A stretch of 64,000 bases of DNA from Enteroscipio rubneri. Its GTDB lineage: Bacteria; Actinomycetota; Coriobacteriia; Coriobacteriales; Eggerthellaceae. Below, one piece after another: positions 27,513 through 40,071 of the stretch. The stretch's first letter is position 1; the number at the start of each line of letters is the position of its first letter. The notes beneath the pieces are model-generated. The model did not search any database, was not told where the DNA came from, and was given only the letters and a program-made list of their open reading frames with translations. The translations under genes and the position numbers were made by a program. The stretch spans positions 586,134-650,133 of the forward strand of contig NZ_PPEK01000001.1 of assembly GCF_002899715.1 (NCBI RefSeq), read 5' to 3'.

Positions 27513-27523
27513 AGAGGGCTGCT

Positions 27524-27982
27524 ATGGAATCGTCCATTGAGCGACCCAGCTGGGACGAATACTTCATGAAGCTGGCAACCGAAGTCGCCAGCCGTACGAC
27601 CTGCCTGCGTCGGGCGGTGGGTGCCGTCATCGTCAAGGACCGGCGTATCCTAGCTACCGGCTACAACGGTGTTCCGACGGGGCTCGCCCACTGCGCCGAG
27701 ACAGGGTGCCTGCGTCAGCAGCTGGGCGTTCCGAGCGGGCAGCGCCACGAGATCTGCCGCGGACTGCACGCCGAGCAGAATGCCATCATCCAGGCTGCGC
27801 GCTACGGCATCAACATCACGGGCGCCTCCATCTACATTACCACGCAGCCATGCGTGGTGTGCGCCAAAATGCTCATCAACGCCGGCATAGACGAGATTGT
27901 CTACCAGAATCCGTATCCTGACGAACTGGCCATGTCCATGTTGCGGGAAGCGGGTATGAAGATGCGCATTTTCGATTCATGA
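27524..27982 (+). CDS. dCMP deaminase / ComEB family cytidylate deaminase
   Basis: Deaminates dCMP to dUMP for thymidylate synthesis. The zinc site is complete: His82 and Glu84 in GLHAEQNAI, and Cys110 and Cys113 in PCVVCAK. The 152-residue size and the [25 protein letters not shown] block agree with the family, as does the second CxxxxGC region near 57-62 that binds a structural metal in some members. AGAGGG precedes the ATG. It ends the glyA-upp-deaminase run. Confidence 0.92.
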   Translation: MESSIERPSWDEYFMKLATEVASRTTCLRRAVGAVIVKDRRILATGYNGVPTGLAHCAETGCLRQQLGVPSGQRHEICRGLHAEQNAIIQAARYGINITGASIYITTQPCVVCAKMLINAGIDEIVYQNPYPDELAMSMLREAGMKMRIFDS

Positions 27983-28132
27983 TCTGGTGAGACGATTAAT
28001 CTATCGAATCCGTTCCATGCGCATGTGCTCGCATCAGCGGCAGGGCGGAAGCCTCGCTGAGCGACCGTTCGCGGCGCTTGTCGATCGTTCATGGTCGTTT
28101 ACCCGGATTTTAGGCATTTCGTTTCCTTTTCG

Positions 28133-28160
28133 TAGACGAATTTGCATATTCTGTTAGTAT
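28133..28160 (+). promoter_or_regulatory. Possible promoter of the ATP synthase operon
   Basis: TAGACG (28133-28138), 16 bases, then TAGTAT (28155-28160). The match is moderate. It lies 60 bases before the first gene of the operon in an otherwise gene-free 237-base gap. Confidence 0.35.
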
Positions 28161-28219
28161 GTGTTCCGGTCGAGGTCGGCCGGAGACGACATGCAGGCAG
28201 AGGATGAAGAAAGCGAGAT

Positions 28220-28516
28220 ATGGCTCTGGCTATTCTAATAGGGGCTGGTGCGGGCCTTCTCGGTTTCATTCCGCTGTTCATCGCCTTGCGATTATCGCGC
28301 CGATCCGCGTCAGCGACGGCGCTCAATGCCGCGCTCTATGGTTTGGCGGGCGTATCTGTGTCCCTGGTCGTTCTGATTGTGGAGCTAATCGTGTGCGCGA
28401 TTGTGGCACGCCCGCTCGTTCTTCCGTTCGGGATAGCCGAAATGCTTGCCCTCATCGTGTCTACGGCTGCGTACGTGGTGTACAAGAACGGTCTCGGCCC
28501 GCGCAAGAAACAGTAA
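28220..28516 (+). CDS. AtpI-like small membrane protein
   Basis: A 98-residue hydrophobic protein with about three helices (LAILIGAGAGLLGFIPLFIA, LYGLAGVSVSLVVLIVELIV, GIAEMLALIVSTAAYVVYK) and a basic C-terminal end. Its place directly before atpB and its size match AtpI/ATP synthase subunit I, which helps assemble the c-ring in other bacteria. Sequence identity to AtpI is not obvious by eye, so this is mainly an assignment from context. GAAAGCGAG precedes the ATG. Confidence 0.65.
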   Translation: MALAILIGAGAGLLGFIPLFIALRLSRRSASATALNAALYGLAGVSVSLVVLIVELIVCAIVARPLVLPFGIAEMLALIVSTAAYVVYKNGLGPRKKQ

Positions 28517-28537
28517 CGGAAAGGTTGGAAATCCAGT

Positions 28538-29326
28538 ATGGGTGACGCGCTTAACACTTTCGTCGAGGAAGCTCAGCATCTGTCGAGCACATTCGAATCG
28601 GCAACCGTGTTCTCGATCGCCGGATGGGACATAAGCCAGTACACGCTGTACATGTTCTTCATCCTGGCCCTCGTCCTCCTGATCGTCCTGATCAGCGGAA
28701 AGAAGCTTCAGCTCATTCCCACCAACAAGTTCTTGAACACCGTTGAGTACGGCTACGAGTTCGTGCGCAACGGCATTGGCGCGGACGTCATCGGCCACGG
28801 ATTCAAGAAGCACGTGCCGTTTTTGTGCACGCTGTTCTTCTTCATCCTGCTGGCCAACGTGGTCGGCCTCATTCCCGGCGCCAAGGCGGCCACCGGCACC
28901 ATCAGCATCACGTGGGCGCTTGCGGCCATTTCGTTCGTATACTTCAACTTCTACGGACTCAAGCAGCTCGGGGTGTTCGGCTACATCAAGAGCCTCGTGC
29001 CGTCGGGCGTGCCGCTGGGCATGGTTCCCGTCATCTGGTTCCTCGAGTTCTTCTCGATGGTCATTCGCGTGCTCACGCTGGCTGTTCGACTGTACGGCAA
29101 CATGTTGGCCGGCCACATGGTGCTCGCCGTGTTCTCGCTCGCCACGACGGTGTTCCTGCAGTTCGCCATCTTCCAGATGGACTTCGTCACCGCGCTGCCC
29201 GCCGTCGCCTGGTTCATCCTGCTCATCCTCATGTATGCCCTCGAATGCCTGGTGGCGTTCCTGCAAGCCTACGTGTTCACCATCCTGTCCGCCTCGTACA
29301 TCGGCATGGCGACCCATCCCCACTGA
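28538..29326 (+). CDS. atpB: F1Fo ATP synthase subunit a
   Basis: Subunit a forms the two half-channels for protons next to the c-ring. The 262-residue protein has five to six helices. The essential arginine is Arg184 in LAVRLYGNMLAGH, the family motif. PVIWFLEFFSMVIRVLTLAVR precedes it and the last helices end ILSASYIGMATHPH, a common C-terminus. AAAGG lies upstream of the ATG. It is the second gene of the operon. Confidence 0.95.
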   Translation: MGDALNTFVEEAQHLSSTFESATVFSIAGWDISQYTLYMFFILALVLLIVLISGKKLQLIPTNKFLNTVEYGYEFVRNGIGADVIGHGFKKHVPFLCTLFFFILLANVVGLIPGAKAATGTISITWALAAISFVYFNFYGLKQLGVFGYIKSLVPSGVPLGMVPVIWFLEFFSMVIRVLTLAVRLYGNMLAGHMVLAVFSLATTVFLQFAIFQMDFVTALPAVAWFILLILMYALECLVAFLQAYVFTILSASYIGMATHPH

Positions 29327-29446
29327 TGAGGCGCGGCGGTCGCAAGGCCGCCGTTCATTTCGGTACTGCAGCTGGTACGTAATCTCAGCTGATAGGTATA
29401 AGCAAGGGTCCGGAGGAAGGCTCCGGGTTCGACAAAGGAGGTAATT

Positions 29447-29665
29447 GTGGACGTTACTATTGCGCTTGCTGCACTGAAGGTCGTCGGCTACGGCCTGGCC
29501 GCCATCGGCCCCGGCATCGGCATCGGTGTTGCAACGTACGGCCTGTGCGTTTCCGCTGCGCGCCAGCCCGAGATGAAGGGCACCCTCATGGGCTACTTCT
29601 TCATCGGCGCTGCCATGTCCGAGGCGCTGGCACTGCTCGGCTTGGTCCTCTTCTTCATCGGCTAG
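29447..29665 (+). CDS. atpE: F1Fo ATP synthase subunit c
   Basis: A 72-residue two-helix hairpin that oligomerises into the rotor ring. The ion-carrying acid is Glu59 in GAAMSEALALLGLV. The loop is ARQPEMKG. Residues that make a sodium site in other bacteria (a Gln in the first helix, a Ser or Thr after the Glu) are absent, so protons are the likely coupling ion. The GTG start has the ideal site AAAGGAGG five bases upstream. Confidence 0.95.
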   Translation: MDVTIALAALKVVGYGLAAIGPGIGIGVATYGLCVSAARQPEMKGTLMGYFFIGAAMSEALALLGLVLFFIG

Positions 29666-29726
29666 CACGATTCCTGGTACAAACCAACAGGTATTCCATC
29701 AGTACGAAGAAAAGGAGGGAAGCGAG

Positions 29727-30344
29727 TTGAACAGAAAAGCAAGTAGAATGGCTCGCGGCTTCGGCAGCTTTGCGTGCGCCGCTGCCGCCGTCACCGCCCT
29801 GTGCCCCACGCTGGCGTTCGCCAGCGAGGAATCCAGCGGCGGCATCAACGCCATCTTGCCGCAGATGGATGAATTCATCCCCATGCTCATCGCCTTCCTG
29901 ATCCTTTGGTTCATCCTCGCGAAATTCGGCTGGCCGCTATTCAACGGCATGCTGGAGAAGCGCGAGCAGACCATCAAGGATTCCCTCGAGAAGTCCGAGC
30001 AGGCGCGTATCGAAAGCGAGCGGACGCTCGAGGAGTACAAGCGGCAGCTCGAGGAAGCGAAAAGCCAGGCTTCTCAGATCGTTGCCGAGGCGAAGCGCAC
30101 CGGCGATGCGGCGAAAGCCGACATCACCGAGAAGGCCCAGATCGAAGCCGCTGCCATGATCGAGAAGGCGCGCGCCGCCATCGAGACGGAAAAGAAGGCG
30201 GCCATCGCCGAGCTGCAGGGCTCGGTAGCCGACACTTCGATCGCCGTCGCCTCCCGTCTCATCGGGGACGACTTGAGCGACGAGGAGCATCGCAAGATCA
30301 TTGAGCGCTACGTGAACGAGGCGGGTAGTTTCAATGCCAACTAA
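29727..30344 (+). CDS. atpF: F1Fo ATP synthase subunit b with N-terminal signal-like peptide
   Basis: Subunit b is the stator stalk. This 205-residue version begins with a Lys/Arg-rich segment and a hydrophobic stretch ending LCPTLAFASEE, which looks like a cleavable signal peptide, followed by the true membrane helix FIPMLIAFLILWFILAKFGW and a long charged coiled coil. The start is TTG with AAAGGAGG upstream. The last 11 bases overlap atpH. Such leader-bearing b subunits occur in several Gram-positive lineages. Confidence 0.92.
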   Translation: MNRKASRMARGFGSFACAAAAVTALCPTLAFASEESSGGINAILPQMDEFIPMLIAFLILWFILAKFGWPLFNGMLEKREQTIKDSLEKSEQARIESERTLEEYKRQLEEAKSQASQIVAEAKRTGDAAKADITEKAQIEAAAMIEKARAAIETEKKAAIAELQGSVADTSIAVASRLIGDDLSDEEHRKIIERYVNEAGSFNAN

Positions 30345-30914
30345 TCGTCAGATTCGCAAGGAGAAGGTGGCGACGTATGCCGCCGCGCTGCTCGACGGAG
30401 CCTACGAACAAGGCGGCCAGGCTGCTGCGCTCGAGGTTCGCGACCAGCTTGAGCTCATAATACGCATCGTTCGCACGCGAAGCGTCGAATTCTCCAATGC
30501 GTTGAAAGACAGCTCCTATACGCCCGAGCAGAGGGGGAGTCTTGCGCGCGCCGTGTTCGCCGACTCCAATCCGGTCCTTGTTGACATTCTGGCCGTCATG
30601 GCCGAGCGCAAGGATTTTGCGTTGCTGTCGCGCGTATGGGAAAGCTACGGAGAGCAGCTCGAGCGCAAGCTGAACGTCACGGTCGTCGACGTCGTCACCG
30701 TCGTCGAACTGGACGATCATCTGCGAGAGGTTATTACGAAGAAAACCGAGGCCGATCTGGGCACGAAGGTGGTGCTGCGCGAGCGCATCGACAAGTCCCT
30801 GATCGGCGGCATATTGATGAGTGCGGGCGGCAGGCGTATCGACGCCAGTGTCCTGTCGCAGTTGGAAAGCGCTCGCAACGTGCTCAAACTATCAACAGAT
30901 GGAGGTGAATGCTA

Positions 30915-30915
<1 letters not shown>
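30334..30915 (+). CDS. atpH: F1Fo ATP synthase subunit delta
   Basis: Delta (OSCP) links the stator to the top of the F1 head. The 193-residue protein has the typical N-terminal helical domain ([13 protein letters not shown]) and the C-terminal segment with [38 protein letters not shown], which matches the conserved delta signature. It overlaps atpF by 11 bases and its stop overlaps the start region of atpA. Confidence 0.92.
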
Positions 30916-32480
<1,565 letters not shown>

Positions 32481-32492
32481 GGCAGGTAGACT

Positions 32493-33398
32493 ATGCCCAA
32501 CCTTCACGACATAGAACGGCGCATCAACTCCGTCACTTCGACGAAGCAGATTACGCGCACCATGCAGATGGTGGCGGCAGCGAAGGTCCGTCGTGCCAAT
32601 GAGCGCGTGCAGGCCGCGACGCCGTACGCCGACTCCATGGTTGAGATGCTGGCCAGCGTCGCCAAGCGTGTGGGTGGCACCGAGAACGCGCTGCTGCGCA
32701 AGCATGACGAGATCAAGAACGTGCTCGTGGTGGTCGTCACGTCGGACCGTGGGCTGGCGGGCGGTTTCAACAGCAACGTACTGCGCCACGTGAAGCGCCT
32801 CATGAGGAACAAGCAGGCGGAAGGCGCAAGCGTCCAGGTGGTGGCTTGCGGCAAAAAGGCTATCGGCCACTTCACGTACCGTAAGATGGATCCGGTTCTC
32901 TCGTTCGCGGACCTATCCGCCGATCCGACGGTGGATGAGGCTGCCGCCATCGCGGCGTTCGCTATCGACGGGTACGTCAATGGGGATGTCGACGAGGTCA
33001 TCGTGGTGTACAACCATGCAAAGAACCCCGTTGAGCAGGAGCTTTGCCAAGAAACCGTGCTGCCGGTCGACACCTCAACGCTCGAGAGCGAGCTTGCGGC
33101 CGACGATGTGCCCGCCGATGAGGAGCCGGTGCTCGAAGGCGATGTGATCTTCGAACCGGGGATCGAAGCCGTTCTCGATCGTCTGTTGCCCGCGTACGTG
33201 CGCACCATGCTATACCATGCGCTCATCGACTCGGCCGCCGCCGAGCAGGCCGCGCGTCGAAGCGCCATGATGGCAGCGACCGACAACGCGACCGAGATGG
33301 TTGAATTGCTGACCAGATTGTATAACCGTGTACGCCAGGGCGCTATCACGACCGAGATATCGGAAATCGTCGGTGGCGCTGCGGCTTTGGAGGATTAA
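32493..33398 (+). CDS. atpG: F1Fo ATP synthase subunit gamma
   Basis: Gamma is the rotating central shaft. The 301-residue protein has the canonical N-terminal helix RRINSVTSTKQITRTMQMVAAAKVRRA and the C-terminal helix with RSAMMAATDNATEMVELLTRLYNRVRQGAITTEI. A region around residues 175-215 is acidic and longer than in E. coli. GGCAGG precedes the ATG; atpD begins directly after the stop. Confidence 0.95.
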   Translation: MPNLHDIERRINSVTSTKQITRTMQMVAAAKVRRANERVQAATPYADSMVEMLASVAKRVGGTENALLRKHDEIKNVLVVVVTSDRGLAGGFNSNVLRHVKRLMRNKQAEGASVQVVACGKKAIGHFTYRKMDPVLSFADLSADPTVDEAAAIAAFAIDGYVNGDVDEVIVVYNHAKNPVEQELCQETVLPVDTSTLESELAADDVPADEEPVLEGDVIFEPGIEAVLDRLLPAYVRTMLYHALIDSAAAEQAARRSAMMAATDNATEMVELLTRLYNRVRQGAITTEISEIVGGAAALED

Positions 33399-34850
<1,452 letters not shown>

Positions 34851-34851
34851 C

Positions 34852-35259
34852 ATGGCTGGGTTCGTGTGCGACATCGTGACGCCGCGGGCGTTGCTCGTCT
34901 CGGAGGAGGTCGAGATCGTCGTCGTGCCCGGCGCTGAAGGCGAAATGGGCTTCTTGAAGGGCCATGCCTCGCTCGTGTCCGTGCTCGCCGATGGCGAGGC
35001 GCATGTCAAGAGTGCCGAGGACGGCGAGACGAAGCGTTACGCGCTGCAGGGCGGCTATGTGGAGGTGACGGGCGACAAGGTCATCATTTTGGCCGATCGC
35101 GCTCTGCTGTCGTCCGACATCGACGTCGAGGCGGTGCGCCAGCAACTGGCCTCCATAGAAAGCAAACTTGCCGACCTGTCCGACGAAGAAGCGCGCAAGA
35201 CGACGCTCCCCGCCGACAAGGCGTGGTGCGACGCCCAGCTGAAAGTGGCAGCTGCTTAG
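34852..35259 (+). CDS. atpC: F1Fo ATP synthase subunit epsilon
   Basis: Epsilon couples the shaft to the c-ring and can inhibit hydrolysis. The 135-residue protein starts MAGFVCDIVTPRALLVSEEV, then the beta-sandwich with FLKGHASLVSVLADGEA and YALQGGYVEV, and a helical end. It begins one base after atpD and closes the operon, which is followed by a large hairpin. Confidence 0.93.
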   Translation: MAGFVCDIVTPRALLVSEEVEIVVVPGAEGEMGFLKGHASLVSVLADGEAHVKSAEDGETKRYALQGGYVEVTGDKVIILADRALLSSDIDVEAVRQQLASIESKLADLSDEEARKTTLPADKAWCDAQLKVAAA

Positions 35260-35332
35260 CTGGAACATGCCGGACGACGTGCGGCTTGAGGTCGCTTGGC
35301 AACGCAACGACTGAAAGTCAAGGCGTCCGAGA

Positions 35333-35370
35333 AACGAAGCAGAGCCCCCGCATGGGGGCTCTGCTTCGTT
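35333..35370. terminator. Terminator hairpin after the ATP synthase operon
   Basis: A perfect 17-bp stem AACGAAGCAGAGCCCCC/GGGGGCTCTGCTTCGTT with the four-base loop GCAT lies about 75 bases after atpC. No long T-run follows, but the stem is among the strongest in the window and is well placed to end the operon. Confidence 0.75.
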
Positions 35371-35583
35371 GTGCTGGGCTGCGGAGCCGACGAGTTTTTT
35401 GCGGACGTCGGTCCAAGCTGAAGGGTCTGCGGCATCCGGCCACGCGGCGCTTCCGCGCAAAAACCATCGTTTGTTCGACTATCGGCTTCGCCGATGCTGG
35501 TATCATTGTATCGGCATCGTGGCACACCGCGTTCGCGCCAAAAACACAACCACGCGCATCCCAACCGATTCGAGGCACAAGAT
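35371..35583 (+). promoter_or_regulatory. Upstream region of dnaE
   Basis: Gene-free stretch between the ATP synthase terminator and dnaE. TATCAT at 35501-35506 is the best -10 box, giving a leader of about 70 bases. No good -35, riboswitch or small gene was recognised. Confidence 0.4.
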
Positions 35584-38500
35584 ATGGCATTCGTCCATCT
35601 GCATAACCATACCGAATACTCCCTGCTCGACGGGCATACACACATCTACGACATGGTGAAGCGAGCCGCCGAGCTCGATATGCCGGCTGTGGCCATATCC
35701 GACCACGGCGTGATGTCGGGCGTGCCGCAGCTGTGCGAGATGTGCGACAGGGTGGAGGAGGAGACGGGCAAGCGCGTGAAGCCCATCTACGGCTGCGAGG
35801 TGTACTTCACCACCGACGAAGAGCTGCGCAAGGATGTCAAACCCAAACTCTACCATCTGCTTCTGCTGGCAAAGACCAACGAGGGCTACCACAACCTGGT
35901 GAAGCTGGTCAGCGAGTCGCACGTCGACAACTTCTACTACAAGCCGCGCACGACGTTCAGCATGCTTCAGAAGTACGGTCGGGGCATCATCGGCTCATCG
36001 GCGTGCATCGCAGGCATCATTCCAAAGCTCTTGGACAATCGCCAGTTCGATGACGCTGTCGAGTGGGCTAAGCGTTTTGCCAGCTGCTTCGAGCCGGGCG
36101 ACTTCTACATCGAACTGCAGAACCAGGGCATTCGCACCGACGCCGGGTTCACGCAAACCGAGCTCAACCATATGCTCACCGACGTTGCCAAGGCGGCCGG
36201 ACTCAAGACCATCGCTACGAACGACTTCCACTACCTTACGCGCGAGGACGCAAAGGCCCAAGATTACATGCTGTGCGTCGCCCAGGGCGCGGCTGTGAAC
36301 GATGAGAAGCGCATGCGCTTCGAAAACGACGAGTTCTACATGAAGACCGAGGAGGAGATGCGCGAGGCGCTGAAGGACTTCCCCGAGGCCTGCGACACAA
36401 CGGTAGAGCTGGCCGAGAAGGTGAACGTGGTGCTTGAGCGCGACTCCATCCTGCCGCGGTTCCCCTTGCCCGAAGGCGAGACGGAGGAAAGCTACTTCCG
36501 ACGTCGTGTGCAGGAGGGCTTGGTCAAGCATTACGGAGACCCGGTTCCGCAGGAGGCGCAGGAACGCGCCGATTACGAGATGGGCGTCATCATCCAGCAG
36601 GGCTTCCCGGCGTACTTCCTCATCGTGCAGGAGTACATCGAGTGGGCGCGCAGCCAGGGTATCGGCGTCGGGCCGGGCCGCGGCTCGGCCGCAGGCGCCA
36701 TCGTTGCGTACGCCATGGACATTACCGCGCTTGACCCACTGTCAAACGGCCTGCTGTTCGAGCGATTCCTGTCGCCCGAACGCGTGGAGATGCCCGATAT
36801 CGACGTCGACTTCGAGCAGGGTCGCCGCGAAGAGGTGATCAACCACATCAAGGACGTGTACGGCGAGGACCACGTATCGCAGGTCATCACGTTCGGCACG
36901 CTGCAAGCGAAGAACGCTGTGCGCGACGCTGCGCGCGTGCTGGACTACCCCTACAACACGGGCGATCGCATATGCAAGCTGATCGGCGACGAGCTGGGCA
37001 TCACCATCGACAAGGCCCTTGCCACGAACCCGGATCTCAAGAAGGCCTACGAGACCGAGGAGGACGTGAAAGCCGTTCTTGACGCCGCGAAGTCCATCGA
37101 GGGCCACGTGCGCGGCGAGGGCGTGCATGCCTGCGCCACCATCATCTGCCGCGATCCTATGAGTGATCACGTGCCCATGAAGCGCGATACCAAGGGCGGC
37201 GGCATCATTACGCAATACGACGGTCATTATACGCCCGAGCTCGGCCTGTTGAAGATGGACTTCCTCGGCCTGCGCACGCTCGATGTGCTCACCATCGCCT
37301 GCAAGAACATCGAGCAGCGGTTTGGCATGAAGGTCGTCCCAGAAGAGATTCCCATCGACGACGAAGCCGCCTTCAAGCTCATGCAATCGGGCAACATGGA
37401 CGGCTTGTTTCAGGTGGAGGGCGCGCTGTACGTAAGCCTGTTCGCGCGGCTTCCCCCTACGCGCTTCTCCGACATCGTGGCCTCCATCGCCCTCAACCGT
37501 CCGGGCCCCCTTGAGTCCGGCATGGTGGAGGACTATATCAAGGTTGCGAGCGGCAAGACCTCCATCCACTATTACGACGAGCGGCTCCGCCCTATCTTGG
37601 AGGAGACGTACGGCACCATGGTCTACCAAGAGCAGATCATGCAGATATCCATGGCTATGAGCGGATTCTCGGCAGGTAAGGCCGACAAGCTGCGCAAGGC
37701 GATGGGCAAGAAGAAGATCGACGTCATGCGCGGTTTGCAGGAGGACTGGAACGCCGGCGCGGTCGAGAACGGCTATTCGCTCGAGATTGCAAAGCAGATC
37801 TGGGAGGATGCCGAGAAGTTCGCGAAGTACGCGTTCAATAAGTCGCACTCCGCAGCCTACGCCATCCTCGTGATGCGAACCGCGTATTTGAAAGCTCATT
37901 ACCCAAACGACTTTATGGCCGCCGTGCTGTCGTCCTATATGGGCAATACTGATCGTCTGATCCGCTACATCGCGAGCTGCAACCATTCGGGGATCCCCGT
38001 ACTGCCCCCGGATATCAACTCGTCCAACGCCGAGTTCACGCCCACGGACGAAGGCGTGCGCTTCGGCTTGGTTGGCGTGCGAGGCGTCGGCGCGAATGTG
38101 GCCGAGGCTATCATCGCTGAACGCGAGGCTAATGGTCCGTTCACCTCGCTGCACGACTTTGTGAACCGTCTTGATGCGAAGTGCTACAACCGCAAGACGC
38201 TCGAGGCGCTCATCAAGGGCGGGGCATTCGATTCGACGGGTTACACGCGCAAGCAGCTCATGTTCTTCGTGGACGAAACGCCGCTTCTGGAAAGCGCCTC
38301 GAAGCGCCAGAAAGATCGCGATGCGGGCCAGGTGTCCATGTTCGATCTGTTCGGCGACGACCCCGATTCAGGCTTCGAGGAGGATATCCCGGAACCCGAC
38401 GGAGTTGAGTGGCCGAAGCGCCAGCTGCTGTCATACGAGAAGGAGATCATGAAGATCTACGTCTCGGACCATCCGCTGCGCCCCTATGAGAACGCCATCG

Positions 38501-39045
38501 CGCACATGACGAAGTACCAGCTGGGCGATTTGGCCGAGCGCACGAGCGAGATCAAATCAGCCGTATTCGTGGGCATGGTCTCGAATGTGGTGACGAAGCT
38601 CACGAAGCGCGGCACGAAGATGGCTACGTTTACGCTCGAGGATACGACCGGCCACATCGAGGCGATCTGCTTCAAGTACGAGGAAAACGCCGACGCTATC
38701 CAAGAGGACGCGATTGTCAAGATCAAGGGCAAATTCGAGCACAATGATCGCGGCAACCAAATCATGGCGTTCGAAGTGGAGTCGATCGAGCTATCCGACG
38801 CCGACGCGGCCCCTTCCCACCTCGAGCTGCGCGTGCCCATGGCCGATTTCGATCAGGCTAAGTCCCTGCGCCTTAACCGTATTCTGAAGTCATACCCGGG
38901 CCGTGACGGCGTGGTGCTGTTCGTTCAGCAGAACGACGGTCATAAGTTCCGCGCCGAATTGCCCGTATCGGTGGATTCGACGAGCCCCATCATGCGCTCC
39001 GAGATCCAAGATCTGTTCGGCGCGCAGGTGTGGAGGGCTTCGTAG
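35584..39045 (+). CDS. dnaE: DNA polymerase III subunit alpha
   Basis: The replicative polymerase, 1153 residues, of the DnaE (not PolC) type. The N-terminal PHP domain starts FVHLHNHTEYSLLDGHTH. The palm has catalytic Asp405 and Asp407 in PDIDVDF, preceded by GPGRGSAAGAIVAYAMDIT. FNKSHSAAYAILVMRTAYLKAHYP lies in the fingers region, a helix-hairpin-helix follows near GVRGVGANVAEAII, and an OB fold (VGMVSNVVTKLTKRGTKMATF) with a C-terminal domain ends the chain. The frame is open upstream, but ATG 35584 gives the standard N-terminus. A hairpin terminator follows. Confidence 0.96.
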   Translation: MAFVHLHNHTEYSLLDGHTHIYDMVKRAAELDMPAVAISDHGVMSGVPQLCEMCDRVEEETGKRVKPIYGCEVYFTTDEELRKDVKPKLYHLLLLAKTNEGYHNLVKLVSESHVDNFYYKPRTTFSMLQKYGRGIIGSSACIAGIIPKLLDNRQFDDAVEWAKRFASCFEPGDFYIELQNQGIRTDAGFTQTELNHMLTDVAKAAGLKTIATNDFHYLTREDAKAQDYMLCVAQGAAVNDEKRMRFENDEFYMKTEEEMREALKDFPEACDTTVELAEKVNVVLERDSILPRFPLPEGETEESYFRRRVQEGLVKHYGDPVPQEAQERADYEMGVIIQQGFPAYFLIVQEYIEWARSQGIGVGPGRGSAAGAIVAYAMDITALDPLSNGLLFERFLSPERVEMPDIDVDFEQGRREEVINHIKDVYGEDHVSQVITFGTLQAKNAVRDAARVLDYPYNTGDRICKLIGDELGITIDKALATNPDLKKAYETEEDVKAVLDAAKSIEGHVRGEGVHACATIICRDPMSDHVPMKRDTKGGGIITQYDGHYTPELGLLKMDFLGLRTLDVLTIACKNIEQRFGMKVVPEEIPIDDEAAFKLMQSGNMDGLFQVEGALYVSLFARLPPTRFSDIVASIALNRPGPLESGMVEDYIKVASGKTSIHYYDERLRPILEETYGTMVYQEQIMQISMAMSGFSAGKADKLRKAMGKKKIDVMRGLQEDWNAGAVENGYSLEIAKQIWEDAEKFAKYAFNKSHSAAYAILVMRTAYLKAHYPNDFMAAVLSSYMGNTDRLIRYIASCNHSGIPVLPPDINSSNAEFTPTDEGVRFGLVGVRGVGANVAEAIIAEREANGPFTSLHDFVNRLDAKCYNRKTLEALIKGGAFDSTGYTRKQLMFFVDETPLLESASKRQKDRDAGQVSMFDLFGDDPDSGFEEDIPEPDGVEWPKRQLLSYEKEIMKIYVSDHPLRPYENAIAHMTKYQLGDLAERTSEIKSAVFVGMVSNVVTKLTKRGTKMATFTLEDTTGHIEAICFKYEENADAIQEDAIVKIKGKFEHNDRGNQIMAFEVESIELSDADAAPSHLELRVPMADFDQAKSLRLNRILKSYPGRDGVVLFVQQNDGHKFRAELPVSVDSTSPIMRSEIQDLFGAQVWRAS

Positions 39046-39140
39046 GGATACGCGGAGCATGGCGCTTCTCGCTGACGTTGCGAACGATTTGCGAGGCGAA
39101 GGGATACGGTTAACGTCTCATTTCAACAATTTGGCAAGCG

Positions 39141-39178
39141 GAACCCGGCTCGGGCTTGCGGCGGGGCCGGGTTCGTTT
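39141..39178 (+). terminator. Terminator after dnaE
   Basis: A 9-bp stem GAACCCGGC/GCCGGGTTC is followed by GTTT. It lies about 95 bases after dnaE and immediately before the TATCAT box of truA, so transcription ends and restarts within a few bases. Confidence 0.6.
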
Positions 39179-39190
39179 ATCATGGCGGCT

Positions 39191-40030
39191 ATGAATACGC
39201 AAACCATCACCCCCACATCCGCGCGTCAGCGCGAAGCGGCGGCACCAACCGCCGAAAAGCCCGTGCGTGATCACACGCTCGCGCTTACTCTGTCCTACAA
39301 CGGCGCTCCGTTCTCCGGTTTCGCCCGCCAACCCGGGCAGCTCACCGTGCAGGGTGATCTCGAAGACGCCTTGCACCTGCTGTTCAAGCGCGACGTTGAG
39401 ACGACGTGTGCCGGACGCACCGACGCCGGCGTGCATGCGCTCGGCCAGGTGGTGAGCTTTGACGTGGACGACGTTGATCTCGGCGGACGCTCGCTGCCTT
39501 CCCTGCGCCGCTCGCTCAATGCGCTCACGCACGATGCCATCAGCGTGCGTGAGGTGGAGCCGAAAAAACTCGGCTTCTCGGCGCGGTTCGATGCCCAGGC
39601 GCGCGAATATCACTATCATCTGTGCGTGGACAGCACGAGTCCTATCTTCATGAAGGATTTCTCGTGGTTCGTGCCCGGTGGGTTGGATGTGTCGGCAATG
39701 GAGGTCGCCTCACAGTACCTGTTGGGTGAACACGACTTCAAGAGCTTCTGCTTGGCAGCGTCGGCTGAGGGAAAGCCGACGAACCGCAATATACGCGAGA
39801 TATCCTTCCATCCTGAAACCGTCTTAGGGGAGAACATCCTCGCCATCAAGGTGGTAGGCAACGCGTTTCTGCACTCCATGGTTCGCACAATAGTGGGCAC
39901 GCTTGTTATGGTAGGTCGAGGCCAGCGTCCCGCCTCGTGGGTGGCCGAGGTGCTTGAGGCGCGCGAACGTCAGGCTGCGGGCGAGAATGCTCCTGCCCAG
40001 GGTCTTGTGTTCTGGCGAGTCATTTACTGA
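39191..40030 (+). CDS. truA: tRNA pseudouridine(38-40) synthase
   Basis: TruA isomerises uridines 38-40 in the anticodon arm. The 279-residue protein contains the catalytic Asp in CAGRTDAGVHALGQVVSF, plus LSYNGAPFSGFARQPGQ at the start of the domain and FLHSMVRTIVGTLVMVGRG near the end. The first 30 residues before LALTLSYNG are polar and longer than usual. A TATCAT box (39178-39183) ends 7 bases before ATG 39191, which suggests a leaderless message; ATG 39182 overlaps that box. Confidence 0.93.
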   Translation: MNTQTITPTSARQREAAAPTAEKPVRDHTLALTLSYNGAPFSGFARQPGQLTVQGDLEDALHLLFKRDVETTCAGRTDAGVHALGQVVSFDVDDVDLGGRSLPSLRRSLNALTHDAISVREVEPKKLGFSARFDAQAREYHYHLCVDSTSPIFMKDFSWFVPGGLDVSAMEVASQYLLGEHDFKSFCLAASAEGKPTNRNIREISFHPETVLGENILAIKVVGNAFLHSMVRTIVGTLVMVGRGQRPASWVAEVLEARERQAAGENAPAQGLVFWRVIY

Positions 40031-40035
40031 CGTGG

Positions 40036-40041
40036 TACAAT
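40036..40041 (+). promoter_or_regulatory. Likely -10 box of the acidic hypothetical gene
   Basis: TACAAT followed by G lies 30 bases before the GTG at 40072, with AGGAAGAAGG in between as ribosome site. No -35 was identified. Confidence 0.4.
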
Positions 40042-40071
40042 GATCGCCTTGCTTACAGGAAGAAGGCGTGT

